Shown one piece after another: positions 35,133 through 44,611 of a DNA stretch of 64,000 nt; positions within the stretch are counted from its first letter, which is position 1, and the number at the start of each line of letters is the position of its first letter. A model generated the notes under the pieces. It was given only the letters and a program-made list of their open reading frames with translations. It made no database searches and had not been told where the DNA came from. The DNA lies in NCBI RefSeq assembly GCF_014651495.1, contig NZ_BMWZ01000002.1, positions 1-64,000 on the forward strand, given 5' to 3'. This DNA comes from Algibacter mikhailovii (GTDB lineage: Bacteria; Bacteroidota; Bacteroidia; Flavobacteriales; Flavobacteriaceae). The translations under genes were made by a program, and so were the position numbers.

Positions 35133-36692
35133 CTAATTTGTTAACTCAACAAAAACAGGAGACACTTTTTTAAGTATAACACTTACGCCACTTGCCTTTG
35201 CTTCAATATCAAATATTTGTACTCCAGAACCTCGTTTAGCTTTAGCCAAAGCTTTTTGAGCTCTACTATCCAATTTATTTCCTTTTACATTAATAGTAGG
35301 TTGACCTGGAACTTTAAATTTAAATCCTGTAACTTTTAAAGGTAATTCAAAGTCAAAATCGTCAAACTTAGCACCAATAGTAGAAATTTTAAGACTATTA
35401 CGTTGCATTTTTAAAGCACCGTCTTCTCCTCTAACTGTTCCTGTTGGTTTTGGTAAATCTTTAATTCTGAACTTAGCATTATCACTAACTTTTCTACCAT
35501 CAGGTAAAGTACCAGTTACATTAATTGTAACTTCTCTTCCTTTTACTTTAGTAGCATCCATTACATAACTGCTTCCAGAGCTTCTAGCTAAACCTGAAGC
35601 ACTCGCATTTACTTTATTATCTGGAATACCAGCAAAAGAAATAGTCATTGGGTTTTTAACACCACGATACACCACATTCATTTTATCAGCAGAAATAGTT
35701 GCTGCATTTGGTTTTGAAACGGTAGCAAAAGATTGATCTACTAACACTTCAATTTCTTCTCCATCTTGTGCAAAAATCAACTTTCCTTTAATTTTATGCT
35801 CACCAACAGCTCCAGTACCAATTTTCAACTTCACCTTACCATCTTCAATAGCATATTGCTTTTCAGTAAGTTTTCTACCATCTAAAGTCAATTCAACTCT
35901 GTTAGGTTTTGTAGACGAATCTTTTCTACCTAAAACGATTTGACCATCAAACTGCTCACCATTAAAATAAGCCGACTTAGAAGTTTCTAATAAAGTTGTG
36001 TAATTGGTCATAGACGCAACAGCACTTAACTGACCTTCTAACATTTTAGACAAGATCTCAGATTCAGTTGTTTTGATATCTGCTTGTAATTGTGTCATTT
36101 TAGTTAAAGACGCTACTAAAGGAAATCCTTTATAGTGATAATCCAACCAAGCTTGTTTTCTATTATCTCTATTTGTAACCTCATCAGTATTAAACTTTTC
36201 TTCAACTTCTTTAATGATAGACTCCATGCCTTCACTTGTTTTCAGAATAGCAATTACACCATCTCTAAAGCCATTGATGTGACCTAAAAAGGCTTGCCCT
36301 TCTTCTTTTATTTTGTCGCCTTTAAAAAAGTTTTCGTCAAGATAATCGCCTTTATCCATTATTTCATAATCAGTTGCATCATCAACTGTGGCGGTCATTT
36401 TACCTTTTAATTCTTCTAAATAGGTGTCAAATTCTGTAGCTAATTGATCAATTTGATCTGCTTTAGATTTAAGTTCTTTGTAGTTTTCAGACTCGCTTGC
36501 TTTTACTTCTAAGCTCGCCATAAAACTATCATTTCTTAACTCAGCAGTCTCATTGGACTGTGTAAGTTTTTCATTCATTAATCCGAAGGCTGAAAGCACT
36601 TCTTTTGACATATTTAAAGCTAGCATTGCTATAAATATTAAATACATCAGATTAATCATTTTCTGTCTAGGTGATAAATTTCCTCCTGCCAT
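35133..36692 (-). CDS. gldM: Gliding motility / type IX secretion protein GldM
   Basis: A 519-residue protein. MAGGNLSPRQKMINLMYLIF opens the cytoplasmic end and the single helix (IFIAMLALNMSKEVLSAFG). Helical and beta periplasmic domains follow (YKGFPLVASLTKMTQLQADI ~186; repeated beta domains in the last 250 residues). With GldL it forms the inner-membrane proton-driven motor. It lies 55 bases after gldL. Confidence 0.94.
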   Translation of the reverse strand: MAGGNLSPRQKMINLMYLIFIAMLALNMSKEVLSAFGLMNEKLTQSNETAELRNDSFMASLEVKASESENYKELKSKADQIDQLATEFDTYLEELKGKMTATVDDATDYEIMDKGDYLDENFFKGDKIKEEGQAFLGHINGFRDGVIAILKTSEGMESIIKEVEEKFNTDEVTNRDNRKQAWLDYHYKGFPLVASLTKMTQLQADIKTTESEILSKMLEGQLSAVASMTNYTTLLETSKSAYFNGEQFDGQIVLGRKDSSTKPNRVELTLDGRKLTEKQYAIEDGKVKLKIGTGAVGEHKIKGKLIFAQDGEEIEVLVDQSFATVSKPNAATISADKMNVVYRGVKNPMTISFAGIPDNKVNASASGLARSSGSSYVMDATKVKGREVTINVTGTLPDGRKVSDNAKFRIKDLPKPTGTVRGEDGALKMQRNSLKISTIGAKFDDFDFELPLKVTGFKFKVPGQPTINVKGNKLDSRAQKALAKAKRGSGVQIFDIEAKASGVSVILKKVSPVFVELTN

Positions 36693-36747
36693 GTTTAATT
36701 AGGTTTTTTGGTTAATTAATAGTGATTTGGATTATTAACTCTCCTAA

Positions 36748-37383
36748 TTACTTATTCATTGCAGATAACATACCTCCGTAAACACCGTTTAATGATGATA
36801 AATTAGACGCTAAAGATTGCATTTGCTCCTTTAATTGTGCAGCATTCTCAACCGATTCTTCATTTATAGATTGTTGTTGTTTAGCACTATCTAACTGTAC
36901 TTTATACAAACTGTTTAAGGATTCCATTTGGGCAGCAGCTAATGATAATTCTTCACCATATTTCTTAGACGCTTCAATTGAATCAGCAGTAGAAGACATG
37001 TTTTTAGCAGCACCTTCAAAACTCTTGATACTTTCACCTAAACTAGCGATTAATTCGCCATCAATTTTTGCTTCCTTTAATAAGTTATCTAACTTTTGTG
37101 ATAACAAGCCTTGTGCATCTTCCTTAGCTTCTTTCTTGCTTGTTTGACCTCCAGCTAATTCTGGATATACTAAAGACCAATCTAATTCATTATCAACAGG
37201 TTCAAATGCCGATAATGCAAAAATAATTGCTTCTGTTACAAGACCTATAGTCAACATCACGTTTCCTGTTAAAGGTCCAATCTCAAAGTGAATAATTTTG
37301 AATAGTGCACCAACAATTACAATTGCTGCTCCTAGTCCGTACGCCATATTCATGAATTTCTTACTTGCTTTTGAATTTGCCAT
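36748..37383 (-). CDS. gldL: Gliding motility / type IX secretion protein GldL
   Basis: A 211-residue protein with two N-terminal helices (MNMAYGLGAAIVIVGALFKI, then GPLTGNVMLTIGLVTEAIIF). The glutamate in the second helix (TEAIIF) is the residue implicated in proton use in this family. The cytoplasmic part is helical and ends NGVYGGMLSAMNK. Partner of GldM. The 96-base gap to gldK holds no gene. Confidence 0.93.
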   Translation of the reverse strand: MANSKASKKFMNMAYGLGAAIVIVGALFKIIHFEIGPLTGNVMLTIGLVTEAIIFALSAFEPVDNELDWSLVYPELAGGQTSKKEAKEDAQGLLSQKLDNLLKEAKIDGELIASLGESIKSFEGAAKNMSSTADSIEASKKYGEELSLAAAQMESLNSLYKVQLDSAKQQQSINEESVENAAQLKEQMQSLASNLSSLNGVYGGMLSAMNK

Positions 37384-37479
37384 AATTTTTTGGTTTTTTA
37401 ATTTAAAGTAGGTTAATTAATAATGTTTATTTCGGTATGTTATTTGGATCATACCTTTTAATCAAATTGGTTATTTTTT

Positions 37480-38847
37480 TTATTTACCGCTACTAGTTAC
37501 TTGTGTCCCCATGTAATCTTGTACGGTTCTAAAGCCGATATAACTTCTTGCAGAATCTGCATATTCATAATCTCTTGAACTCACCTGTAAGAAATAAGCA
37601 ACATCTTTCCAAGAACCACCTCTAACAATTTTACGTTGGTTATCAGCGTCATTAATACTTGGGTTAATAGTAGATGTGTGTTCATAAGATGCTGGATCAT
37701 AAGACGCATTCACCCATTCAGACACATTACCAGCCATATTATATAAATTATAATCATTTGGCTCATAAGATTTAGCCTCAACAGTATATAAAGCTTGATC
37801 GGCAGCGTAATCACCTCTTACTGGTTTAAAGTTAGCCATGAAACAACCTCTATCACTTTTAGTATAAGGCCCTCCCCAAGGATACGTTGCAGCTTGAAGT
37901 CCACCTCTTGCAGAATACTCCCACTCTGCTTCAGAAGGTAATCTAAAGGTATTCACATTAGCAGATCCTTTTTTGGATTTTTGATATGAATTTTTCCATA
38001 GAGTTCTCCACTCACAGAACGCTTTAGCTTGTTTCCAGGTTACACCAACTACTGGGTAGTCACTATAGGCATCATGCCAAAAGTAATCGTTGTGCATAGG
38101 TTCATTATAAGAATATGAAAAATCTCTAATCCATACCGTAGTATCAGGATATACTTCTACTTCTTCTTTAATAATGACATCCTTACGCTTAACACCTCTA
38201 TTTCTAGCAGCCTCTTGAATATCCATATGGCTGTACTGAAACTTAAATTTAGTAACATCCCAAGTACGCTGACCATTATAAGCCTCTTCTTCAGGCAAAT
38301 ACATAGTATCCATTACCTCTGTATAGTATTCATCAGGATATTCAGAAGTATCGAATATTAAATCAACTTTTTTATTGATTTTTCTGCCTTCATAGCCTGT
38401 TGGTCCAAGACCACTATAATTTTCAAACATGTACTTCTCATAGTTAGTCATGTTTGCTGTATCTGCATCCTTAAAAGCATACAATCCAATACCACCATCT
38501 TCTGGCAGCATTCCAACCTCATCGGCTAAAACAGCTAATTTCATTCTTACAATTGAGTCTCTTACCCAATTAACAAATTGACGGTATTCACTGTTTGTAA
38601 TTTCTGTAGCGTCCATATAAAAGGCTCTAACAGTAACAGTTTTTGCAGGGGCATCATGAACGCCAGCCAAATCATCATCGGCTTTACCCATAATAAATGC
38701 ACCTCCAGGAATAAGCTCCATGCCATATGGCTTTTCTGGATGCCATTTCTTTCCTTGCACACCTACCAGTTCACCTCTATCCTTTGAGCCACAGCTGACA
38801 AGTATTGCTAATAATGCGGTTAATAATGTAAACTTTTTCATATCCAT
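37480..38847 (-). CDS. gldK: Gliding motility / type IX secretion lipoprotein GldK
   Basis: A 455-residue outer-membrane-associated lipoprotein (signal LLAILVSC, lipid C19) with a formylglycine-generating-enzyme/sulfatase-modifying fold: GMELIPGGAFIMGK (~42), VVGVTWKQAKAFCEWR, FRLPSEAEWEYSARGG, GNVSEWVNASYD and GGSWKD. GldK uses the fold structurally, forming a ring with GldN. First gene of the KLMN block. ATG codons at residues 1 and 3 are equally usable. Confidence 0.93.
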   Translation of the reverse strand: MDMKKFTLLTALLAILVSCGSKDRGELVGVQGKKWHPEKPYGMELIPGGAFIMGKADDDLAGVHDAPAKTVTVRAFYMDATEITNSEYRQFVNWVRDSIVRMKLAVLADEVGMLPEDGGIGLYAFKDADTANMTNYEKYMFENYSGLGPTGYEGRKINKKVDLIFDTSEYPDEYYTEVMDTMYLPEEEAYNGQRTWDVTKFKFQYSHMDIQEAARNRGVKRKDVIIKEEVEVYPDTTVWIRDFSYSYNEPMHNDYFWHDAYSDYPVVGVTWKQAKAFCEWRTLWKNSYQKSKKGSANVNTFRLPSEAEWEYSARGGLQAATYPWGGPYTKSDRGCFMANFKPVRGDYAADQALYTVEAKSYEPNDYNLYNMAGNVSEWVNASYDPASYEHTSTINPSINDADNQRKIVRGGSWKDVAYFLQVSSRDYEYADSARSYIGFRTVQDYMGTQVTSSGK

Positions 38848-38942
38848 AGAAAACTCGTGGTTAATTTATTTAGCTTCAATAACGAGAGCGTAAACATATT
38901 TATATATTTCCAATTAAACAACTTTTTATCTAAAAAAATAAC

Positions 38943-38979
38943 ATTTCATCGTATAAAAATGGCATTTCAACGATGAAAT
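38943..38979 (-). terminator. Perfect 9-bp inverted repeat after the arginase-like gene
   Basis: ATTTCATCG (38943-38951) and CGATGAAAT (38971-38979) with a 19-base spacer. On the minus strand it is followed by TTATTTTTTT. It lies 24 bases past the stop of the arginase-like gene and upstream of gldK. Terminator likely; a gldK operator is possible. Confidence 0.45.
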
Positions 38980-39002
38980 AAGCTGTTTAACTGTTTTAAA
39001 AT

Positions 39003-40169
39003 TTAAACACAATTCTTTTGAAACGCTTTGTACCAGCGATCTGGCACCTTATTATTGCAGGCGTCCTGATAATCCTGATGCATGCAAGGTAATAACGTAT
39101 GTCTTTTTAATTTATTATTGACTTCAGCTAAAAAAGGAATCTCAATCCACCATCGCCCAGTTTTATTGCTTTTGTAAAACACCAACTCCTGATCATCCAC
39201 TAAAGTGATAAACTTTTGATAGCTACTTTCATCTTGAAAATCATCATCCTTTACCCTACAATTAACACCTTCAATAAAATACCAAAGTACTTGGGCAATA
39301 AGCATAGAAGTCATATCATCATCACTTGAAGGTTTATATTCATAAAGGCCAAAAGAGGTTACCTTATTACTAATACCAGCATAACGGGATATGGCACAAA
39401 TTTCTTTTCCATCTAAACCATTTGGAGAATACCTTTGATTGAGACTTAATTCTGAACCTCTAACTGCATTTAAGTCAATGCTTACAATATTCGCATCACG
39501 TAAAACGGGTTCTACAATAGTAATATCATTGGATACCTGTCCTAATCTATAAGACTCGAAATACAAACTATCCATTAAGTCTATTTCTTCCTGTGCATTA
39601 AAATATGTTTGATACCCAATAGTAGCATAATTGAAAAGATTATAAGGTTGATCTAAAATAATCTTCCCAACAAAACTGTTATTTTTTATTGGCTTTGAAG
39701 AGTCTCCTAAATTAAACTGAGCATCAACATTAACAATATTCACCATAGGTATTAAAGAGTCATATGCTCTATAATTGGCGTAGGTCAAATCTTGTGACCC
39801 TCCTAATATTACAGGAATGATTTTCTTTTTAATAAGAATTGAAACAGACTCTTTTAAAGCAAAATAAGTATCTTCAACACTTTCACCTCTATTAATGTCA
39901 CCTAAATCAGCAATTGTAGTATTCCATATGCCTGGAAAAAGACTGTAAAAGGATTTTCGAATTTCATTTAACTGAAATTCTTCTCCTATATAATTAATGT
40001 CATTCCTATTTTCAAGAACACCAATAATTGCAATTTCTACATCGTCTAAATCAGGGATACCATGCTGCTCTGAGTGAATCTTAAGTTTTCTACCCAAAGC
40101 TTGAGTGGAAAGTAATTCATTATGTGCCAATACTAAATCTGAAACTGGAGAAAGGAAATTAAAATTCAT
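39003..40169 (-). CDS. Arginase/formimidoylglutamase-fold protein with substituted metal ligands
   Basis: A 388-residue protein with the ureohydrolase core in order. The metal sites differ from active family members: GGSQD (123-127) stands in place of GG.HD, DAQFN (149-153) in place of DAHxD, and SIDLNAVRGSE (230-240) in place of S.D.D..DP. At least three of the six usual ligands (two His, one or more Asp) are replaced by Q or N, so hydrolysis of guanidino compounds is unlikely. It could be a structural or binding homologue. It lies between topA and gldK, on the same strand. Confidence 0.75.
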   Translation of the reverse strand: MNFNFLSPVSDLVLAHNELLSTQALGRKLKIHSEQHGIPDLDDVEIAIIGVLENRNDINYIGEEFQLNEIRKSFYSLFPGIWNTTIADLGDINRGESVEDTYFALKESVSILIKKKIIPVILGGSQDLTYANYRAYDSLIPMVNIVNVDAQFNLGDSSKPIKNNSFVGKIILDQPYNLFNYATIGYQTYFNAQEEIDLMDSLYFESYRLGQVSNDITIVEPVLRDANIVSIDLNAVRGSELSLNQRYSPNGLDGKEICAISRYAGISNKVTSFGLYEYKPSSDDDMTSMLIAQVLWYFIEGVNCRVKDDDFQDESSYQKFITLVDDQELVFYKSNKTGRWWIEIPFLAEVNNKLKRHTLLPCMHQDYQDACNNKVPDRWYKAFQKNCV

Positions 40170-40280
40170 AATTAAAAACTCAATATACTTATTATTACTT
40201 GTTATTCTAATTAATAAATATCACAAGAATTAATTACACAATCCAACGTATTCACACAAAATTAATAGTACAATAATATA

Positions 40281-40316
40281 CGTCATATTAAATACAACCA
40301 TGCCTTTAATATGACG
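40281..40316. repeat. Perfect 12-bp inverted repeat between topA and the arginase-like gene
   Basis: CGTCATATTAAA (40281-40292) and TTTAATATGACG (40305-40316) with a 12-base spacer, 19 bases past the topA stop and ~110 bases upstream of the arginase-like gene. No T-run follows on either strand, so it may be an operator or a weak terminator. Confidence 0.45.
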
Positions 40317-40334
40317 CAACTATTTACAAATGCA

Positions 40335-42839
40335 TTATTTCTTTTTAGCCGTTGTTTTCTTCTTTGGTGCGGCTTTTTTTCTTGTTTTCTTTTTAGGCGT
40401 ATTCGCTTCTATTATAGCCTGGGCTTCTTCCAAAGTCATTTCTGAAACATCAACAGTTTTTGCAAGCTCCACTTTTATTTTTCCTTTGATAACGTTATGC
40501 CTTCCCCATCGTGCTTTTTCAACACGAACACCTTCTTCTTCCCAGTTATGAATAACTTTATCTATTTCTTTTTGAATTTTAGTTTCAATCAATTCAACAA
40601 TATCCCCATCGGATAAATTATCCCAGTCATATTTTTTATTCACATTAATAAACATGTTGTTCCATTTAATAAATGGTCCAAAACGCCCTTTACCTTTTTG
40701 AACTGGTAAATCTTGATACATATAAATAGGAGCATCTGCTTTTTGCTTCTCTTTAATTAAAACAATGGCATCATCAAGTTCCACACTTAAAGGATCCGTT
40801 CCTTTTGGCAACGACACAAAAGCGCTTCCAAACTTAACATAGGGTCCAAAACGGCCATTATTTACAAGCACTTCTTCGCCTTCATACGCTCCTAAAGTTT
40901 TAGGTAGCTGAAACAAATCCATAGCTTCCTCATAGGTAATGGTATTTAATTGCTGATCTGGACTTAAACTCGCAAATTGAGGTTTTTCTTCATCATCAAC
41001 AGTACCAATCTGAACCATAGGTCCAAACCTACCCAACCTAACACTTACCTGCTTACCACTTTTAGGATCAGTTCCTAAAATTCTTTCTCCAGATTCTCGG
41101 TCTGCATTTTCTTTGACATCTTCCACTACAGGATGAAAACTCTTGTAAAATGATTTCATCATTTTTTTCCAATCCTCATTTCCTTCAGCAATTTCATCAA
41201 AATCGGCCTCAACCTTAGCTGTAAAGTTGTAATCTAATATAGAATCAAAATGGTTTACCAAAAAGTCAGTAACAATCATTCCTATATCCGTTGGTACCAA
41301 TTTACCTTTATCTGATCCTACTTTTTCAGTAAGCGTCTTATCTTTTACCGCACCATCCTTTAAAGTTAATTGCGAATAATTACGTTCTTCACCTTCAACC
41401 GTTCCTTTTTCTACATAGTTCCTATTTTGAATGGTTGAAATAGTTGGTGCATATGTAGACGGTCTACCAATTCCTAATTCTTCTAATTTCTTAACTAAAG
41501 ACGCCTCTGTATATCTTGCAGGTGGGCGCGTGTAACGCTCTGTTGCTGTAATATAATTATTAAGTAACGTTTCATTTGTTTTCATGGCTGGCAACATTCC
41601 GTCTTGCTCAACATGCTCATCATCTGTACCTTCTAGGTAGACTTTCAAAAACCCATCAAAGGTGATTACTTCTCCATTAGCAGTAAACACTTCCTTGTGC
41701 GTTGAGGCCCCTATTTTAACATTAGTACGCTCTAATTCCGCTTCACTCATTTGCGAAGCAATGGCACGTTTCCATATTAACTCATAGAGTCTGGCTTGAT
41801 CCCTATCTATATCAACAGAATGCGTTGCAAAATTAGTAGGACGAATGGCCTCATGCGCCTCCTGTGCCCCTTTTGCTTTTCCTTGATAATTTCTAGGCTT
41901 ACTATATTTTGAACCATAAGCGTCATTAATCTCTGCCTCTGCGCCTTTTCTTGCTTCCTCTGATAAATTCACACTATCTGTTCTCATATAAGTAATCAAA
42001 CCTGCCTCATAAAGACGTTGCGCCATAGTCATGGTTTTACTTACTGAGAAATATAATTTTCTCGAAGCTTCCTGTTGTAAAGTAGACGTAGTAAATGGTG
42101 CTGCAGGTGATTTTTTAGCAGGCTTTTTTTGTAAATCAGCTACTTTAAAATTGGCACTTGCATTTTGTTCTAAAAACTTTTGAGCCTCCTCCTTAGATTT
42201 AAAATTCTTGGGCAGTTTTGCTTTAAACACCTTACCTTCTTCATTAGAAAACTCAGCATCAATTCTGTACGATGCTACGGGCGAAAAGTCTTGTATTTCC
42301 CTTTCTTTTTCAACGATTAAGCGCACCGAAACCGATTGTACTCTACCTGCCGAAAGACCGCCTTTAACTTTTCTCCATAGCACGGGAGACAACTCATACC
42401 CTACAATACGGTCAAGAACACGCCTTGCTTGCTGTGCATCTACCAAGTCATAATCTATACCTCTAGGGTTTTCAATAGCTTTTTTAATGGCCGATTTTGT
42501 GATTTCATGAAAAACAATTCGTTTAGTTCTATCTTTATCTAATTTCAAAGTTTCAGCCAAATGCCATGCAATAGCTTCCCCTTCTCTATCTTCATCACTA
42601 GCTAGCCAAACCATTTCTGCCTTTTTAGCTAAATCTCTTAGTTTTTTTACAACTGCTTTTTTATCCTTAGAAACCTCATATTTTGGATTAAAATCACCTT
42701 CAACATCAACACCTAACTCCTTGGAAGGCAAGTCAGAAATATGTCCAAAACTAGATTCTACCTTAAAATCTTTTCCTAGGAACTTCTCAATTGTTTTTGC
42801 TTTTGCTGGTGACTCAACTATCACTAAATTCTTCGCCAT
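40335..42839 (-). CDS. topA: DNA topoisomerase I
   Basis: An 834-residue type IA topoisomerase that relaxes negative supercoils. The TOPRIM domain has NLVIVESPAKAKTIEKFLG at the start and SDEDREGE (81-88). The catalytic tyrosine is Y284 in LITYMRTDS, and GIGRPSTYAPTI and GRFGP motifs follow. Instead of C-terminal zinc fingers, the C-terminus has repeated GRFGPxV(K/Q)(F/I)G segments, usual in Bacteroidota. The tail is lysine-rich (PKKKTRKKAAPKKKTTAKKK). Full length. Confidence 0.95.
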   Translation of the reverse strand: MAKNLVIVESPAKAKTIEKFLGKDFKVESSFGHISDLPSKELGVDVEGDFNPKYEVSKDKKAVVKKLRDLAKKAEMVWLASDEDREGEAIAWHLAETLKLDKDRTKRIVFHEITKSAIKKAIENPRGIDYDLVDAQQARRVLDRIVGYELSPVLWRKVKGGLSAGRVQSVSVRLIVEKEREIQDFSPVASYRIDAEFSNEEGKVFKAKLPKNFKSKEEAQKFLEQNASANFKVADLQKKPAKKSPAAPFTTSTLQQEASRKLYFSVSKTMTMAQRLYEAGLITYMRTDSVNLSEEARKGAEAEINDAYGSKYSKPRNYQGKAKGAQEAHEAIRPTNFATHSVDIDRDQARLYELIWKRAIASQMSEAELERTNVKIGASTHKEVFTANGEVITFDGFLKVYLEGTDDEHVEQDGMLPAMKTNETLLNNYITATERYTRPPARYTEASLVKKLEELGIGRPSTYAPTISTIQNRNYVEKGTVEGEERNYSQLTLKDGAVKDKTLTEKVGSDKGKLVPTDIGMIVTDFLVNHFDSILDYNFTAKVEADFDEIAEGNEDWKKMMKSFYKSFHPVVEDVKENADRESGERILGTDPKSGKQVSVRLGRFGPMVQIGTVDDEEKPQFASLSPDQQLNTITYEEAMDLFQLPKTLGAYEGEEVLVNNGRFGPYVKFGSAFVSLPKGTDPLSVELDDAIVLIKEKQKADAPIYMYQDLPVQKGKGRFGPFIKWNNMFINVNKKYDWDNLSDGDIVELIETKIQKEIDKVIHNWEEEGVRVEKARWGRHNVIKGKIKVELAKTVDVSEMTLEEAQAIIEANTPKKKTRKKAAPKKKTTAKKK

Positions 42840-42858
42840 ACTACATTTTTTGAAGCTA

Positions 42859-42866
42859 CAAATGTA
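42859..42866 (-). promoter_or_regulatory. -7 box of topA
   Basis: CAAATGTA on the plus strand is TACATTTG on the minus, a match to TAnnTTTG, 20 bases before the topA start. No clear -33 TTG was identified. Confidence 0.45.
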
Positions 42867-42976
42867 TATGAAAAAAAGTTTATCTGTAACATTTTATAGA
42901 TTATCTAATTATTTTTTAAATCACATAGCCTGTATTTAAGACAATAAACACAGGCTATTTTCTAAATTATTACGCT

Positions 42977-43753
42977 TTATTCTTGGCTTGTTTCAATGTT
43001 GTCAATTGCAAAAACTTCATCCAAACCTACAACCTCCTTATATATATGATAACAAGGTAGGTCTACAAATTGTCGAGTAACATAAACACCAATAATACAC
43101 ATTAAAAACCCAACAATCCCACTTAGAATAGCAGATACAAATAACAGCCCAAAGCTTAACAACCATTTTTTATTGCCCAACTTAAATCCTGCCTGGATAA
43201 TCTCTGCATTAGACATGTCAGGATTTAAAGCATAAATAATAGTCATATAATACAATGGCACGATAAGATACAAAAGTGGCAAAACACATAATATATAGGA
43301 TAACAATACCATACCTAACATAGACAGGCTAAGACCAATGGTTTTGCTTAGATATTGTTTTTTAAAGAAGAAAAAATAATTATCAGATGTATTTAAACCC
43401 AAATCTTTCTCTCTTATAATTCTATAGAATGCTGCTTTAAATCCAAGACTTAGTGCTGAGGCCGCAAAAAGCAATACAAGAAATAATAGTCCCGTTAAAA
43501 TTCCCGCAGTCACACTAACGCCATTAAGGTCAATATCATCACCAAAAGAATCCGGACTTAAAATACCAAAAAAAATAAGGGGTATATATAGTATAATAAA
43601 TAAGGGCGCTATTAATAATACGTTTAATACATACGTCACAAAACCTTGCAGCCATACTTTTTTAAACGTCTCGACTGAGCTGTTAAAAATATCACCAAAA
43701 CTTAAAGATTTAGCACGTTCAATCTTACCTGTAATATCATTTATGATATGCAT
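42977..43753 (-). CDS. Multi-pass membrane protein (paralogue of the next gene upstream)
   Basis: A 258-residue protein with about six hydrophobic helices (FVTYVLNVLLIAPLFIILYI, ILTGLLFLVLLFAASALSLG ...). It starts with a conserved-looking cytoplasmic segment (KIERAKSLSFGDIFNSSVET) shared with the 43774-44598 product (KIQRSKELDFGVVFDQVIAL). NPDMSNAEIIQAGFKLGNKKW also has a close counterpart there. A tandem duplication is likely. Function unknown. Confidence 0.65.
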   Translation of the reverse strand: MHIINDITGKIERAKSLSFGDIFNSSVETFKKVWLQGFVTYVLNVLLIAPLFIILYIPLIFFGILSPDSFGDDIDLNGVSVTAGILTGLLFLVLLFAASALSLGFKAAFYRIIREKDLGLNTSDNYFFFFKKQYLSKTIGLSLSMLGMVLLSYILCVLPLLYLIVPLYYMTIIYALNPDMSNAEIIQAGFKLGNKKWLLSFGLLFVSAILSGIVGFLMCIIGVYVTRQFVDLPCYHIYKEVVGLDEVFAIDNIETSQE

Positions 43754-43773
43754 AATATTATAATTAAGTTACT

Positions 43774-44598
43774 TTAATAATCTTGCTTCTTATTTACGCC
43801 CGTTTCACCAAACTCAGTATTGGCATCAAAACCAAATACGTCTTTATAAATAAAGTAAATTGGCAGGTAAACCACAGAAATGGTAAGTAGTATACCAAAA
43901 ACACATAAAACGATTCCAAGCGTTCCTAATAAACCAAACACAAACAAAAGACCGAATGACAAAAACCATTTTTTATGACCAAGGGCAAAACTCAATTTCA
44001 CAATCTCAATCTCACTTAATTCAGGATTATTAGAAAAAATGATTGCAAAATAGGACAAGGGTACAAAAACATATAGTACTGGAATAAAAAACAACAATAT
44101 TGCAAAATATGACAAGGGTACAAAAACATATAGTACTGGAATAAAAAACAACAATTGTGCAAGTACTGAAATCCCTGTAGAAATCATTCCCAAGGTCAGC
44201 ATCTTAGAAAAGTAATCTTTTTTAAAAAAATAGAAATAATCATCTACAACAGGCTCTCCTAAATCTGTTTGCTTGCAAATTTTATAAAAGCCTGCAATTA
44301 AGCCTGTAGATAGTGTTGTTATCAATATGGTTTGTGGAATACTATAAATTACATTACTGACCCAAAATTCAAAAAAGGAATCTAAATCAATCCCAGCTGT
44401 CATTAAATCATTTTTAGGCGCTAAACCTATCGCAGTAAAAACTATATTAACTAAGAAAGCCATAGCCATGGTGATTAAAAGCATAATACAACCTTTAAGA
44501 TACACCTTTTTAAACAGCGCTATAACCTGATCAAATACAACACCGAAATCAAGCTCCTTAGAGCGTTGTATTTTATTCAAAAGAAATTCATATGTCAT
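43774..44598 (-). CDS. Multi-pass membrane protein with a fresh internal 19-residue duplication
   Basis: A 274-residue paralogue of the neighbouring product, 20 bases upstream of it on the same strand. It has the same opening motif (SKELDFGVVFDQ) and later NPELSEIEIVKLSFALGHKKW. The segment FFIPVLYVFVPLSYFAI occurs twice in a row, because 57 bases are duplicated in frame at 44042-44155. This lengthens a membrane helix region compared with the paralogue, which has one copy. Function unknown. Confidence 0.65.
   Translation of the reverse strand: MTYEFLLNKIQRSKELDFGVVFDQVIALFKKVYLKGCIMLLITMAMAFLVNIVFTAIGLAPKNDLMTAGIDLDSFFEFWVSNVIYSIPQTILITTLSTGLIAGFYKICKQTDLGEPVVDDYFYFFKKDYFSKMLTLGMISTGISVLAQLLFFIPVLYVFVPLSYFAILLFFIPVLYVFVPLSYFAIIFSNNPELSEIEIVKLSFALGHKKWFLSFGLLFVFGLLGTLGIVLCVFGILLTISVVYLPIYFIYKDVFGFDANTEFGETGVNKKQDY
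44042..44155. repeat. Tandem 57-bp direct repeat inside a membrane-protein gene
   Basis: Copy 1 is 44042-44098 and copy 2 is 44099-44155; they differ at one base (G to T, position 12 of the unit). The repeat keeps the frame and adds 19 residues. Confidence 0.9.
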
Positions 44599-44611
44599 GG
44601 AATCCTGTGCA

